Below, one piece after another: positions 25,411 through 35,336 of a stretch of 44,516 nt of DNA. The notes beneath the pieces were generated by a model. That model had not been told where the DNA came from. It searched no databases and was given only the letters and a program-made list of their open reading frames with translations. Position 1 is the stretch's first letter, and the number at the start of each line of letters is the position of its first letter. The stretch comes from Micropruina sp. (GTDB taxonomy: Bacteria; Actinomycetota; Actinomycetes; Propionibacteriales; Propionibacteriaceae), in NCBI GenBank assembly GCA_016711105.1, contig JADJTO010000019.1:1-44516 (forward strand). The letters are read 5' to 3'. The position numbers and the translations under genes are program-made.

Positions 25411-26121
25411 TCAAGCCCGACGGACGCCTCGCACGCAGAGGTAGCCAACCATCCACAGCTCACCGATGGTTGCGGGGATGGTGAGCAGGTCGAGGGCTAG
25501 GCCCGCGTTGGGGAGCAGGTAGCTGAGCAGCGCGTTGGCCACGTAGCCGATGCCGCCGATGATCAGGAACCAGCCCAGCAGGCTGGGCATCCAACCGGAC
25601 CTCCGGGCGAGCCAGCCCATCGGGATCAACCAGAGACCGAAGAAGATCCCGCCGATCGTCCACAGGTTGCCGCTGACGGCATACAGCAGTTGCGCAGTGG
25701 CGGCTGTCCCGCCGGTCACGGTGAGGGAGGCGTCCTGGCTGACCTCGAGCGCGGTCGCGAGCAGGGCCGCGCTGCCGAGGATCGCCACGGTGTTGACCAA
25801 GCCGAACGCGGCGATCGAGCCGGCCGCGAAGGCGTTGACGCTCTTGAAGAGGCGATAGAACCACAGCGCGGCGAGGGCCTGAGTGATGACGATGCCCATC
25901 TCCACGACGATGCCGAGACGTGCCAGCGACTCCTGCTGGGTCAGGTTGCTCAACGTCGCCTCGGGGTCACTGGCGACGAAGAGCTGGTTGCGGACGACCA
26001 TGTAGCCGAGCAATCCGGTGATGGCGAGCCCCAGGTACAGCAGGCCCGTCGTGCGGGCGGTGCGGACCAAGTCGGGCGTGGTGGCCTGGGGTCGAGTGGT
26101 GGTTGTGGCGGTGATGTTCAT
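25411..26121 (-). CDS. DUF4386 membrane protein
   Basis: A 236-residue membrane protein with six spans: TGLLYLGLAITGLLGYMVV, VEMGIVITQALAALWFYRLF, and IGGIFFGLWLIPMGWLARRS then GWFLIIGGIGYVANAL. The pattern is DUF4386, of unknown function. It is divergent from a TetR regulator across a shared operator (26141-26173), so it is almost certainly the regulated gene. The start ATG 26121 has GGAGAT before it. Confidence 0.88.
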   Translation of the reverse strand: MNITATTTTRPQATTPDLVRTARTTGLLYLGLAITGLLGYMVVRNQLFVASDPEATLSNLTQQESLARLGIVVEMGIVITQALAALWFYRLFKSVNAFAAGSIAAFGLVNTVAILGSAALLATALEVSQDASLTVTGGTAATAQLLYAVSGNLWTIGGIFFGLWLIPMGWLARRSGWMPSLLGWFLIIGGIGYVANALLSYLLPNAGLALDLLTIPATIGELWMVGYLCVRGVRRA

Positions 26122-26140
26122 GGGGATCTCCTTCCATCCG

Positions 26141-26173
26141 CCTTACTCTGTAAGGCTAACGTACAGTGTAAGG
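26141..26173. promoter_or_regulatory. 33-bp dyad, TetR operator between divergent genes
   Basis: CCTTACTCTGTA (26141-26152) mirrors TACAGTGTAAGG (26162-26173) at 11 of 12 positions, with a 9-base spacer; a small inner dyad CCTTAC-TCT-GTAAGG lies in the left arm. It sits 20 bp before the DUF4386 start and 27 bp before the TetR start, so one repressor can shut both promoters. Confidence 0.7.
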
Positions 26174-26199
26174 TTGCCGCAAGAGGTAAGGAGCTGGAT

Positions 26200-26886
26200 G
26201 TGACCACCAGTGCGGTTCGGACGCCGCTCAGCCGGGCGCGCGTGCTCGCGTCCGCGATGGAACTGGCCGACGCCGAGGGTGTCTCCGCGATCACCATGCG
26301 CCGGCTCGCCGGCGACCTCGGTGTCGAGGCGATGTCGCTCTACCACCACGTGCCCGGCAAAGAGCGGCTCCTCGACGGGCTCACCGAGGCCATCCTCGTC
26401 CAGATCAACAGCGCGGTCGCGGCCCGGGCGCGGGCCGACGATGACTGGCGCACAGCGCTGCGCCTTCGCTGCCTCGCCGCCCGAGAGGTGATGGTGCGCC
26501 ATCGTTGGGCCCCCGGACTCCTCGGCTCACGCTCGAGCATTCCCGCAGGCCTGTACCCCTATTACGAGGAGATCCTCGCGACCATGGTTCGCGGCGGACT
26601 GAGCTATCGCCTCGGCCATCAGGCCATCCACGCACTCGGCACCATGGTCCTCGGCTTCACCCAGGAGTTGTTCAGCCCCGCCGCGGACGGCGGCACCCTG
26701 GACGAAGCCGCCACCGAAGCCGAGTTCGCCGCAATGGCCGACCTTCTACCTCACCTGACCGCAATGGTCGCCTCCGAGGTTCATGACCACAATGAAGACC
26801 CGCTCGGCTGGTGCGACAGTCAGAACGAGTTCGAGTTCACGCTCGATCTGTTGCTGGACGGGTTAGCCAGGGCTGCTGAACGCTGA
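26200..26886 (+). CDS. TetR/AcrR-family regulator
   Basis: A 228-residue repressor. The N-terminal HTH reads LSRARVLASAMELADAEGVSAITMRRLAGDLGVEAMSLYHHVPGKERLL, with a C-terminal helical ligand domain (TetR_C-like, about residues 80-210) ending FEFTLDLLLDGLARAA. The start is GTG 26200 behind AAGGAG. It is divergent from the DUF4386 gene and shares its dyad operator. The ligand is unknown. Confidence 0.9.
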   Translation: MTTSAVRTPLSRARVLASAMELADAEGVSAITMRRLAGDLGVEAMSLYHHVPGKERLLDGLTEAILVQINSAVAARARADDDWRTALRLRCLAAREVMVRHRWAPGLLGSRSSIPAGLYPYYEEILATMVRGGLSYRLGHQAIHALGTMVLGFTQELFSPAADGGTLDEAATEAEFAAMADLLPHLTAMVASEVHDHNEDPLGWCDSQNEFEFTLDLLLDGLARAAER

Positions 26887-26961
26887 GCGCCACTTTCCTC
26901 GCGCCTGCTGCACGCGAACCCGGGGTAAGAGCACCCGACGACTGACTGCTCGGTGGTCAGC

Positions 26962-27291
26962 CGGTTAACTTCACGGTCATTTCCGGCCATCGAGGCAGAT
27001 AGGGCGGTGACGCACGCCCACGACCGCGAAGTTCACCGGCAACCGGCCGCGCACGGCGGAGAGGCCGACCGCCGCATCCTGCGGTGAACTTCACGGTCAT
27101 TTCCGGCCATCGAGGCGCATAGGGCGGTGACGCACGCTCACGACCGCGAAGTTCACCGGCAACCGGCCGCGCACGGCGGAGAGGCCGACCGCCGCATCCT
27201 GCGGTGAACTTCACGGTCATTTCCGGCCATCGAGGCGCATAGGGCGGTGACGCACGTCCACAACCGCGAAGTTCACCGGCGACCGGCGGGT
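26962..27291. repeat. 120-bp tandem repeat, about 2.75 copies
   Basis: The period is exactly 120 bp. Copies begin near 26962, 27081 and 27201; the last stops near 27291. Differences are few, about five between copies 1 and 2. Within each copy GGTGAACTTCACGGT (27083-27097 in copy 2) mirrors ACCGCGAAGTTCACC (27143-27157) at 14 of 15 positions, so each unit can form a stem with a 45-base loop. Each also holds a 19-codon minus-strand frame (GTG 27156 to TGA 27097 in copy 2) that is open in all three. It lies in the gap between the convergent TetR and ABC permease genes. Confidence 0.9.
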
Positions 27292-27309
27292 TTCGTGCCT
27301 ACGGGCAGG

Positions 27310-27337
27310 GGTGGACGGGCTCGAAGGCCCGTCCACC
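27310..27337 (-). terminator. terminator of the sugar ABC operon
   Basis: GGTGGACGGGC (27310-27320) pairs perfectly with GCCCGTCCACC (27327-27337) around a 6-base loop. It is 11 bases past the permease stop at 27348. Confidence 0.7.
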
Positions 27338-27347
27338 GAGGTCCGGA

Positions 27348-28172
27348 TTACTTGATGCCTGTCGTGGCAATGCCCTCGATGAAGTAGCGCTGCAAGAGGA
27401 GGAAGACCGCGATGACGGGCGCCACGACCACTGTCGCACCGGCGAGCAGCAGACCGTAGTCCCTCGAATACTCGCCGTTGGCGATCAGGGCGAGGCCGAC
27501 CGGCAGCGTGTAGGTGGACTCGTTCACGCTCACGACCAGAGGCCACAGGAAGTTGTTCCAGGAGCCGAGGAAGGTGAGGATGCCGAGCGTCGCGAAGGCG
27601 GGGACGGCCAGCGGCAGGTAGACCCGGAAGAAGATCGCCAGCTCTCCCGCACCGTCGATCCGGGCCGCCTCCGCGAGTTCCTTGGGCAGGCCGAGGAAGA
27701 ACTGCCGCATCAGGAACACGCCGAACGGCTGGACCAGGAAAGGCAGGATCAACGCGGACAGGTTGCCGATCAGCTTCAGATTGGCCGTGAGGATGAACTG
27801 CGGGATGAACAGCACGAGCCCGGGGATCATCAGGCAACCCAGGACGGCGCCGAAGATGATCCGCTTACCGGGGAACCGCAAATGGGCCAGGGCGTACCCG
27901 AGCATCGCGCTGAACATCAGGTTGCCGCCCACCACCGCTGCGGACACGACAACCGAGTTGAAGAAGTAGCGCCCAAAGGCGGCCTTTTCAAACAGGAGGA
28001 CGAAGTTGTCCAGGCTCGGGTTCTGCGGGAGCCAGCTGGGCGGGGACGCGATGAGCTCGGAGTTGGGTTTGAACGAGCCCAGGACCATCCAGAAGAACGG
28101 CAGCATCACGAACAGCAGCAGCACCGACAGCAGGACGTAGAGCCACCATCGGGTCTTGGTCTTGGTGAGCAT
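27348..28172 (-). CDS. sugar ABC transporter permease (MalG type)
   Basis: A 274-residue permease with six membrane spans and the cytoplasmic EAA loop ELAEAARIDGAGELAIFFRVYLP. It begins with basic KTKTRWW and a span from residue 10. Together with the upstream MalF-type permease it forms the channel of a carbohydrate uptake-1 ABC importer. The ATG directly follows the stop of that gene. No ATPase is encoded here; a shared multi-sugar ATPase elsewhere (MsiK type) is usual in actinobacteria. Confidence 0.92.
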   Translation of the reverse strand: MLTKTKTRWWLYVLLSVLLLFVMLPFFWMVLGSFKPNSELIASPPSWLPQNPSLDNFVLLFEKAAFGRYFFNSVVVSAAVVGGNLMFSAMLGYALAHLRFPGKRIIFGAVLGCLMIPGLVLFIPQFILTANLKLIGNLSALILPFLVQPFGVFLMRQFFLGLPKELAEAARIDGAGELAIFFRVYLPLAVPAFATLGILTFLGSWNNFLWPLVVSVNESTYTLPVGLALIANGEYSRDYGLLLAGATVVVAPVIAVFLLLQRYFIEGIATTGIK

Positions 28173-29119
28173 TCAGTCCTTCTCTCTGGTGACCCGGAAC
28201 TGGATGACCGTCACGATCAGGATGACCAGGAACGTGAGGTAGGCCATTGCGCCCGCGTAGCCCCACTTGCCGAACCCGAACTGCTGGTAGGTGTACATGG
28301 AGGCCGACAGGGTCGAGTTGAGCGGGCCGCCCTGGGTCATCACGAACGGCTCCTCGAAGAACTGAAGGTAGCCGATGGAGGTGGTGACGAGAACGAACAG
28401 CAGAGGGGGACGCAGCGCGGGGAGGGTCACGTTCAAGAACCGCTGCCAGGTGCCCGCGCCGTCGAGGGCGGCGGCCTCGTGCAGTTCCCAGGAGACGCCC
28501 TGGACACCGGCGAGCAGGATGATCATCGCGTTCCCGAAGTTCCGCCAGATGCTCATGATGATCAGCGACAGCAGCGCGGTGTTCTCGTCCCCGACGCAGT
28601 TGGGGCCCTGGATGCCGACCGCCCCCAGCATCTGGTTGATGATGCCGAAGTCAGGCTGCAGCAGGACCCGCCACACCTCCGCCACCGCCACGATGGAGGT
28701 GATCACGGGAGTGTAGAAGCCCAACCGGAAGAAGCCGCGCGCCTTGGTGATGCCTTTGTCGAGGGCAACCGCGGCTGCGAGGCCGGCCAGGATCGTCAGC
28801 GGGACGCCGACCACCACGAAGATCGCGGTGTTGAGGGCCGCCTTCCGGAAGGTGGGGTCACCCAGGGCCCGCGCATAGTTGTCGAAGCCGATGAAGTTCA
28901 CCGCGAACGGCGACTGGACGTCCTTGCGGCTCATGTCGGTGAACGACATGTACATCGATTGGATGACCGGCCAGGCCGTGAAAACCAGGAACAGGACGAT
29001 GAACGGGGAGGCGGGCAGCAGGCCCGCACGGGCCTCCGAGGCGTTCCGGACGGGGGCCGTCCGGAACGCGTGGAGGCTGGCTTCCGCACGGCGCTAGCCG
29101 GGGCGGAGGTGGTGGTCAT
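28173..29119 (-). CDS. sugar ABC transporter permease (MalF type; apparent 5' frameshift)
   Basis: A MalF-type permease of about 315 residues. The body reads GFDNYARALGDPTFRKA, then spans, and the EAA loop ELHEAAALDGAGTWQRFLNVTLP. Its start and first span lie in two frames: TTTSAPASAV from ATG 29119 (GGAG 5' of it), and ASLHAFRTAPVRNAS followed by PFIVLFLVFTAWPVIQSMYMSF. One added base near 29090 joins them. The stop abuts the MalG start. The substrate should match the binding protein encoded upstream. Confidence 0.88.
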
Positions 29120-29121
29120 GC

Positions 29122-30387
29122 TCACTCCATACCGATGGAGGTGGCCTGCTCCTGGAGGGCCTTCAGCGAACTCGCCGGGTCGGCTCCTCTTGGTCACCCG
29201 CTCAACGGTTGAATCGAACTGCTTGGCAATCTGCTCCCAGGTGCCGACCGACGGCGGGGCGTAGGCGGTCTTGAGCTGCTCGGCGAAGACCGCGAACTTC
29301 GGGTCACCGCTGACCTTCGGATCTTCCAGGGCGGTCTTGACGCTGGGGAGGGCGCCGACGGTCGTGAACCAGTCAACCTGCGTCTCCGCCTGGGTCAGGT
29401 AGTCGACCAGCTTCCAGGCGGCGTCGCGGTTCTTGGTCTCCTTGAAGACCGCCAGGTTCGAGCCGCCGATGAACGACGCCCCGGACTCCTTCTTCGGCAT
29501 CACGAAGACGCCGTAGGCGTCCTTGTCCATTTTGCCGTCCTTCTCGACGCCGGACATCATCCAGGGGCCTGAGATGAACATGGGCACCTTGCCCGAGGCG
29601 AAATCGGCGACGAGGGTGTCACCCACGGGCGCCTTGTTGGCCAGATCTTGGGTGAAGAAGTCCTGGTAGAACTTCAGGCCGTCAGCGTTCTTGGGATCAT
29701 CGAACGTCCAACTCGAGCCGTCGTCGGCGTTGATCTTCCCGCCGCCGCTCCACATCATCGGCAGGACTGTCTGCCAGGAGCCGTCGCCGCCGGGCTGCAG
29801 GCTGATGCCGTATTTGGCCCCACCCTTCTCCTTCATCGCCTTGACCATGGCCATGAACTCGTCCCAGGTGGTCGGCTCGGTGGTGATGCCGGCCTTCTTG
29901 GCCACGGCCTTGTTGTAGTAGACGACGCGGGTTTCGACATACCAGGGGACGCCGAGCGACGTGCCGTCGACGACGGTGGTCTTCTGTGCGCCCTCGACGA
30001 ACTTGCCGGCATCGATGTTCGACGGGGTCGGATCGATCTGGGTCGCGAACTCGGCCACCCACGTGGTGCCCACCTGGGCGACGTCGGGCAGCACGTTCGC
30101 GGCCGCCGCGCTGACGAACTTGTCATGCGCCGACGACCACGGGATCGAGGTCACATTGACTTTGACGCCCGGGTTCGCAGCCGTGAACTTGTCGGTGAGG
30201 GTGCTGAGCTCGTCACCTTCGGCGCCCATGGCCCAGACCTCGAGGGTGCCGGTCGCGGAGGCGGAGGTGTCAACGGTCGCGCCAGTGGGGGTGCCCTGGC
30301 CGGCGGGAGTTTCTGGTCGGCCACACCCGGTGACTGGCCTAGCAGGGCCAGCGCGGCTGCCCCATGGGACGGCTGGTACTTCTTCAT
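29122..30387 (-). CDS. sugar ABC transporter substrate-binding lipoprotein (two apparent frameshifts)
   Basis: A family 1 extracellular solute-binding protein of about 420 residues. ATG 30387 behind AGGAG gives the signal KKYQPSHGAAALALLG. One added base near 30335 leads to the lipobox VTGCG and mature TGTLEVWAMGAEGDELSTL. The body shows TDKFTAANPGVKVNV, GVPWYVETRVVYYNKAV and FISGPWMM, as in MalE-type proteins. Near 29183-29192 one surplus base must be dropped to reach the natural end ADPASSLKALQEQATSIGME and TGA 29122. Tryptophan-rich segments suit a glucan oligosaccharide ligand. Confidence 0.88.
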
Positions 30388-30616
30388 TAGAGCTCCTGTT
30401 CGTGGTGCAGCCGAATAGCTGCGAGGCAGACCGGGTTGGCGGCCCAATGAGTGGTGACGAACGCACGGGATCAGTCGGGACAACCACGCGGGCTGAAAGC
30501 GAGCAGCGTGGTGGGCAGGACCTGTAGGGAGAGGGCAGGAAATGCTCCTCCTTGGTGCCTGTGACGGACTGGTCGCCGGTCCCCAACCGACAACGCGTAC
30601 CTGCGTCAGGCTCATA

Positions 30617-30691
30617 GCGGGCGATTACCCAGAATTGTTCGGACTAAACGTCGGCTGCTGCCGCGCAAAATGCGCTGGGGTAATCACCCGC
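30617..30691. promoter_or_regulatory. inverted 16/17-bp repeat between the GH94 gene and ABC operon
   Basis: GCGGGCGATTACCCAG (30617-30632) is mirrored by CTGGGGTAATCACCCGC (30675-30691), with one extra G and one mismatch, across 42 bases. It lies in the 326-base gap between the end of the GH94 gene and the binding-protein start. Possible roles are paired operators for the ABC operon or a long stem-loop ending the GH94 transcript. Nothing else is recognised in this gap. Confidence 0.45.
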
Positions 30692-30713
30692 TGATATTTC
30701 CCGGTTTACTCGT

Positions 30714-33700
30714 TCAGCCCAGGACGACGTCGACGGGTCCGGCCCCGACGTCCGCCAGCAGGACCGAAACTCCCGGCGTCCGGTAGGGGTTGGTCAGGGG
30801 GGCGGACGCGAGTTCGGGGCCGTCCGCCACCGACACCCGGACGCCGCCGGCGTCCCAGTTGACCCTGAAGCGGAACTCGACCAGGCGCCCACCCAGCGGC
30901 ACCACCGCCGTCAACCCGTCCAGTCGCGGGTCAAGGACGGGGTCCACCTCGAGCCGGTCGCCGCGGCGGCGCAGGCCCAGCAGGCACTGGACCACGATCC
31001 GCAGGAACAGTCCGGGCCCCGACGAGTACACCCGCCAGCCACCCTCCAGTGGCACGCGTCCGGCCAGCAGGTCGGGGTAGCGTCGGGCTGCGTCGTACCG
31101 GTCGGCGAAGGCCCCGTCCGAGGACGAGTGGTAGCAGGTGCTCTGCCGTGGCCGCGCCGCGGGGACCCGCTCGGTCAGCCCGAACGGGCAGACCAGAAGC
31201 AGCGCGTCCAGGAGCCCCTCGGCGTCGCCGGAGCGGGCCAGCGCTTCGGCGTAACGAAGGTGGGCGTGGGTGTACATGAGTCCGATCTCGCGGCCCCAGA
31301 AGGTGGCCGCCTCGGCCCGCTTGAACAGGTGCAACGGGCCGCCGCGGTACTCGGTGGGGCGGTCGAACAGCCGGGCGCCGTCCGGGCCGAGCAGGTGCTC
31401 GCGCAGCGCGTCCAGGTGCGCCTGGGCCTCCGGTGGCGTGAGCAGGTCGCCGGTGATCGCGTGGATCCAGGGCAGGACGCCGTAGGTCAGGCCGGTCGTG
31501 GTGTCGCGCGGGTGGACGAGCAGGGAGGTCGGCGTCCCCGTGGCATCGTCGAAGACCCCATAGCCGGCGAGCAGCCCGTCCGCGAGCAAGTGCTCACGGA
31601 TCGCCGCTGTGACCGCGTCGGCATGCGCGCGGCAACGGGCCGCGAGGAGCAACGCCGGTTCGTTCGCCGGCGCGGCGGCGGCCAGCCCGGCCGCCAGGGC
31701 GGGCAGGGCTTGGGTCAACAGGACGGCCGTCCACGTGGACGCCATCCGCTCGGCCAGTCGGGGATCGGCCGGCTGCAGGGAGTCGTTCCAGTCGCCGTGG
31801 CCGTACCTGGGGAGCGCGCTGCCAGGCACCGTCCGCTGTTCGATCAGCGTCAGCGCGCGGCCAAGATGATCGAGCACGGACGCCGCGGGTGCCGCCGTCC
31901 CATCGGGAGCGGCGAAGGTCACCGACTCGTCCAGCAGAGAGCCATCACCCGTTGTCAGCAGGTAGTCGCTGGCGGCCAGCAGCGGCCACAGGACGACGTC
32001 GCCGTGCGAGCTGAGCTGCTCCCAGTAGCGTTTGGGGGGCAGGAAGTCGAACGCCTGTGGCCAGTCGCCGCGGTCGTTCTGGCCGGCCATGATCTTCAGC
32101 AGGACGTCCCCCGCAGGGCGTCCGTGGCGTCGAGGGCGATCAGCAGGCCCACCGGGCCTTGCGACACGTCCCGGGTGCCCCAGCCGCCGCCGGTGTACTG
32201 CTCCAGCCCGCGCGGCGAGAGGAAGTGGATCAGCGCGTTCTGCGCGAACCACGGCAGGGTTGCGTCGAGGGCCTCGATCTCGGCGGCCAGCGGCCCCTCG
32301 ACCCTCAGCCGAGGCAGTCCGGCCGGGGGCCGGGTGTCGCTGGCCTCGACGGTTTCAGCGGCCGGTACCAGGTCGGCGGTCAGCGTCAGGGTCAGGTCGC
32401 CGGGCGCGTCCAGGGTGAGCCAGGGCAGATCGCGGGAGGTGTCGTCGGAGAACAGCGGGCTGTCGTCGGACGCCGTCGCATCGCCGGCCCAGGCGATCCT
32501 CGCGCTGCCGGTCGCGGCGTGGACGGTAGCGGCACCGTCCGCCAGCGTGACCTCGGGAATCTCGGGGACCTCGCCGTCGTCACCCCCGGTGGCGAGGTGG
32601 GCGGCAACCAGCAGGCGCGGCGGCGTCCCGCGCAGCGTGCGGAACGTGACGGTGAGCGCGTTCCCGGGCCCGGCGTCGGCGATGACCTCCAGCAGCAGGT
32701 CCTCGGTGGCGTAGAGCCAGCGGGCGCGTCCCGGCAGCAGACCCCAGACGCTGGGCACGTCGAGGAGCCGCCACCCCTCCCCCGCGTCGGCGAAAACGCG
32801 CAGCCCGTGGGCGCGCTGCAGGCCGAGGTAGGTGCGGCGTCCCGAAAGCAGGTTGACCCGGGCCACGTGACCCTGGGTCACTTGGGAGGCGAACAGACCG
32901 GCCAGGTGGACCGTGCTGGTCAGGGCGTCCGTGCTGGGCGTGAGCGCGGCTCCCGTCCGCAACACGTGGCCGTGCGGGCGCAGGACGTGCCGTTCCTTGT
33001 GGCCGGAGGTGAACGCCTCACCCGCGTCGCTGACGAAGGACCACCAGCCACCCTCGCCTTCTTCAAGCAGGCGCGTCCCCGGACCGGCGATCGGAGCGAG
33101 GTCGGTCAAGGAGAGGTCGCGCACCTCGAGCGCACGGGCAGTGGTGAACAGCGACGCCGACGGCGCGTGGCCGCCGGACGGGGACATCGTCGGGGCGGAC
33201 GCCTCGGGCAGGGCGAGCGCCACCGCGGCCAGGCCTGCGTCCGTCGGGCCGGTGGCTTCGGGATGATCGGCGCGCAGGATGCCGTAGAAGCCGGTCGTCC
33301 AGGTCGCGCCGGGCGCCACCGTCGCGGGGGCGGAGGCCAGGACGGCGAGCGTGTGCTCGTGCTGGAGTCGCGCACAGGGAAGGCCGCGGCTGAGCCCCAC
33401 CAATGCCGGCAGGCCGGCACTGATTCCCACCAGTTGCAGGGCGTCAGTCGACCAGCCCACGCAGGACGCCGTCGAGCCGAGCAGCGCCCAGGGCTGTCGC
33501 TCCCCCGGCATGTTCTGCCGGACGGCCAGCGCGACCCCCTGCGGCGTCTCGACGGGGGTGAGATCCAGGTACTGGGCGACGTAGTACTCGTTGATGCGGA
33601 CGCCGGCATAGGGCGCGAGCGCGACGTCGGAGGCCCAGACGGCGTCCAGAATGACCGGCTCAGGGCCGACATTGCGGATCGCGAGGTGCCAGAACCAGGC

Positions 33701-34018
33701 GGTGTCCGTGGTCGACGGGGCAAGTCTCACCGCCCAGTCGAGCCAGCCGGCGCCGCCCGTGATCGTGGCTCCGGTGGCGTCCGCGAGCACGCTCGACCCC
33801 GAACCGGGGCCGGTGAGCGGCTGCAGGTCGGCCGTGCCGTCCGGCCGCAGCCGACGCACCCACAGCCCGCCCACTCCGGGTTCGAGTTCGCTCGCCGGGT
33901 ATTGCAGGAGCGAGAGGCCGTCCAGGTCGAAGCGCCGCAGGGCACCGGTGGACGTCAGTTCAGCGCTGAGCCGCCCGACGTCCAGACGGACGCCAGGGGC
34001 CTTACGCGAGGCCGCCAT
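30714..34018 (-). CDS. GH94 phosphorylase, probable 1,2-beta-oligoglucan phosphorylase type (apparent frameshift)
   Basis: A glycoside hydrolase family 94 phosphorylase of about 1,100 residues that starts at ATG 34018. The N-terminal beta-sandwich holds RINEYYVAQYLDLTPVE. The (alpha/alpha)6 barrel has EQYTGGGWGTRDVSQGPVG, then KIMAGQNDRGDWPQ, and RYGHGDWNDSLQ with the catalytic acid of GH94. The two halves are in different frames, joined by one base in the G5 run near 32107 (seen as C5). Cellobiose phosphorylases have about 800 residues; 1,100 fits the sophoro-oligosaccharide phosphorylases known from Listeria, which also sit beside an ABC importer. Confidence 0.82.
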
Positions 34019-34418
34019 GCTTCAGTTCTAGACTTGTTCGGCGACGTGGGCAAGAGGCCCGGGCGTCGAGGGCGCCACCAAAACCCCAGAAGGGTTACTG
34101 AGGTGCGAGCTCCGCGCAGATGTCGAGCGGCCGACCAGCGAGGCGAGGCGTCGTCGTTGACGCTGACAGCTCCCCGCTTGTCGATGACCTGGGACTCCGC
34201 TGACTTCACGTTACAGCGGCTAAGCGTGGCCGAGCGGGAATCGCACAAATGCGAATCGCCCATTGAGGGAGCCGCACATTAGACCCACAATTCGACCCAC
34301 AATTCGACCCAATGAGTTGGAGCCTACGACCCAGGCACCAATCGACAAGATCGCTCGGCTATCGACATCATTGGTGACATGAATGAATGGCAATAAGGGC
34401 AGCGGTTTGGGTCATAAT
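34019..34418. promoter_or_regulatory. 400-base intergenic region upstream of GH94
   Basis: No gene is seen here. TCGCACAAATGCGA (34241-34254) is a 5-bp dyad with a CAAA centre and may be an operator. The 12-mer GACCCACAATTC is tandemly repeated at 34282-34293 and 34294-34305, with a partial third copy to 34311. The sequence around 34300 is less GC-rich than its surroundings. Confidence 0.35.
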
Positions 34419-35027
34419 TCACGCACGTGCCGCGGGTTGGTCACGCTGGGTGTACTGGTCAGGCAAGGACGGCCAGCGCTGCGACGCCCACGCCGACCAG
34501 GTCGCTTGCCCTGGTGGAACGGGTGGAAGGTGAGCGCCCCGCAGTTCTTCCTCGTCCGGTTCCTCAAACTGAGCCCGCCACTGCTCCAGCTCAACGTCGC
34601 TGATCTGGAACGTCCGATCGGGCGTCGATGCGAACCGCTTGGTGATACGCCGTCGTTGGTCCGCCTGATCTATCGGCAGGTAGACGACCTGGCAACGCGC
34701 ACCGACCGCGCCTGCGATCCAACGGAGAGCTGATCGTTCGTCCTGGCCCCACAACCCGAAGTCGAAGACGACATTGATGCCCAGCTCGGCGAGCCGCATG
34801 CCGAGCTCAATCAACTTGCCTTCGACGAGGTCGCGCTTGTCGGGCGGGTTCTGATCACCGAACAGCGCGAGCTGCCACTCGTCCGGCGTGAACCGCACGG
34901 CCGACTCGCTCGCCTCGAGTTCCAACGCACGAGTTGTCTTCCCTGCGCCGGGCAAGCCCACGATCAGATACACCACGGCAGGCTTGACCTGCGGATCGGT
35001 CGTCTCGCGAAGGTTGTCCGGGTACAT
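34419..35027 (-). CDS. P-loop kinase-like ATPase (AAA_33 type)
   Basis: A 202-residue P-loop protein that starts at ATG 35027 behind GAGGAG. Walker A is GLPGAGKTT (about residues 26-34), and an acidic VVFDFGLWGQDERSA probably serves as Walker B. The tail is Arg-rich with RRRITKRF as the likely lid. It resembles small nucleotide- or small-molecule kinases such as zeta-like or chloramphenicol phosphotransferase-like proteins. No paired antitoxin is adjacent. The substrate is unknown. Confidence 0.82.
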   Translation of the reverse strand: MYPDNLRETTDPQVKPAVVYLIVGLPGAGKTTRALELEASESAVRFTPDEWQLALFGDQNPPDKRDLVEGKLIELGMRLAELGINVVFDFGLWGQDERSALRWIAGAVGARCQVVYLPIDQADQRRRITKRFASTPDRTFQISDVELEQWRAQFEEPDEEELRGAHLPPVPPGQATWSAWASQRWPSLPDQYTQRDQPAARA

Positions 35028-35073
35028 GCAGCGACTCCTCAGGTGGCCGGAGCGGGCTCGCGCGGCTCGCCCA

Positions 35074-35262
35074 TCAGGGTAGGAGGCGAACCCCGTGCTC
35101 GCGCAGGATCTTGATCGCTCGTGGACCAACCCCGTGGAGGGCAAGCAGCTCTCGCTCACTGGTTCCGTCGAGGTCGGCGATTGTGCGATACCCGGCGGCC
35201 GCCAAGGCCCGGGTAGCTGGACGACCCACGGCCGCCGGCAGGGGCGTGGATGACTGCGGCAT
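35074..35262 (-). CDS. small helix-hairpin-helix protein
   Basis: A 62-residue protein that starts at ATG 35262 (PQSSTPLPAAVGRPATRALAAA). It reads GYRTIADLDGTSERELLALHGVGPRAIKIL, a helix-hairpin-helix of the RNA polymerase alpha-CTD or DNA-polymerase type, likely binding DNA non-specifically. It lies 47 bases upstream of the P-loop kinase gene on the same strand and may be co-transcribed with it. Confidence 0.7.
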   Translation of the reverse strand: MPQSSTPLPAAVGRPATRALAAAGYRTIADLDGTSERELLALHGVGPRAIKILREHGVRLLP

Positions 35263-35336
35263 GCCAGTCAGCATCCGCATCAGCGGCGCTAACTGCAAGA
35301 GCGGCGATCACCAACGCGGGCTTGTCGCGCACAGCT

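Noticed and set aside
26957..27220. minus-strand 87-residue frame of 40-residue repeats
   Set aside because: It is a by-product of the 120-bp tandem repeat (divisible by three); no ribosome site or family.
26962..27291. possible CRISPR array
   Set aside because: The repeats are contiguous 120-bp units without variable spacers, and no cas genes are nearby.
27882..29264. 460-residue plus-strand frame
   Set aside because: It is antisense to the two ABC permeases and the binding-protein end, with shadow-like composition.
34220..34262. tRNA-like stretch (GTGGCCGAGCGG)
   Set aside because: Only a D-arm-like fragment is present; no anticodon stem, T-arm or acceptor pairing follows.
32159..34282. 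707-residue plus-strand frame
   Set aside because: It is antisense to the GH94 phosphorylase and rich in Arg/Gly/Gln with no domain.
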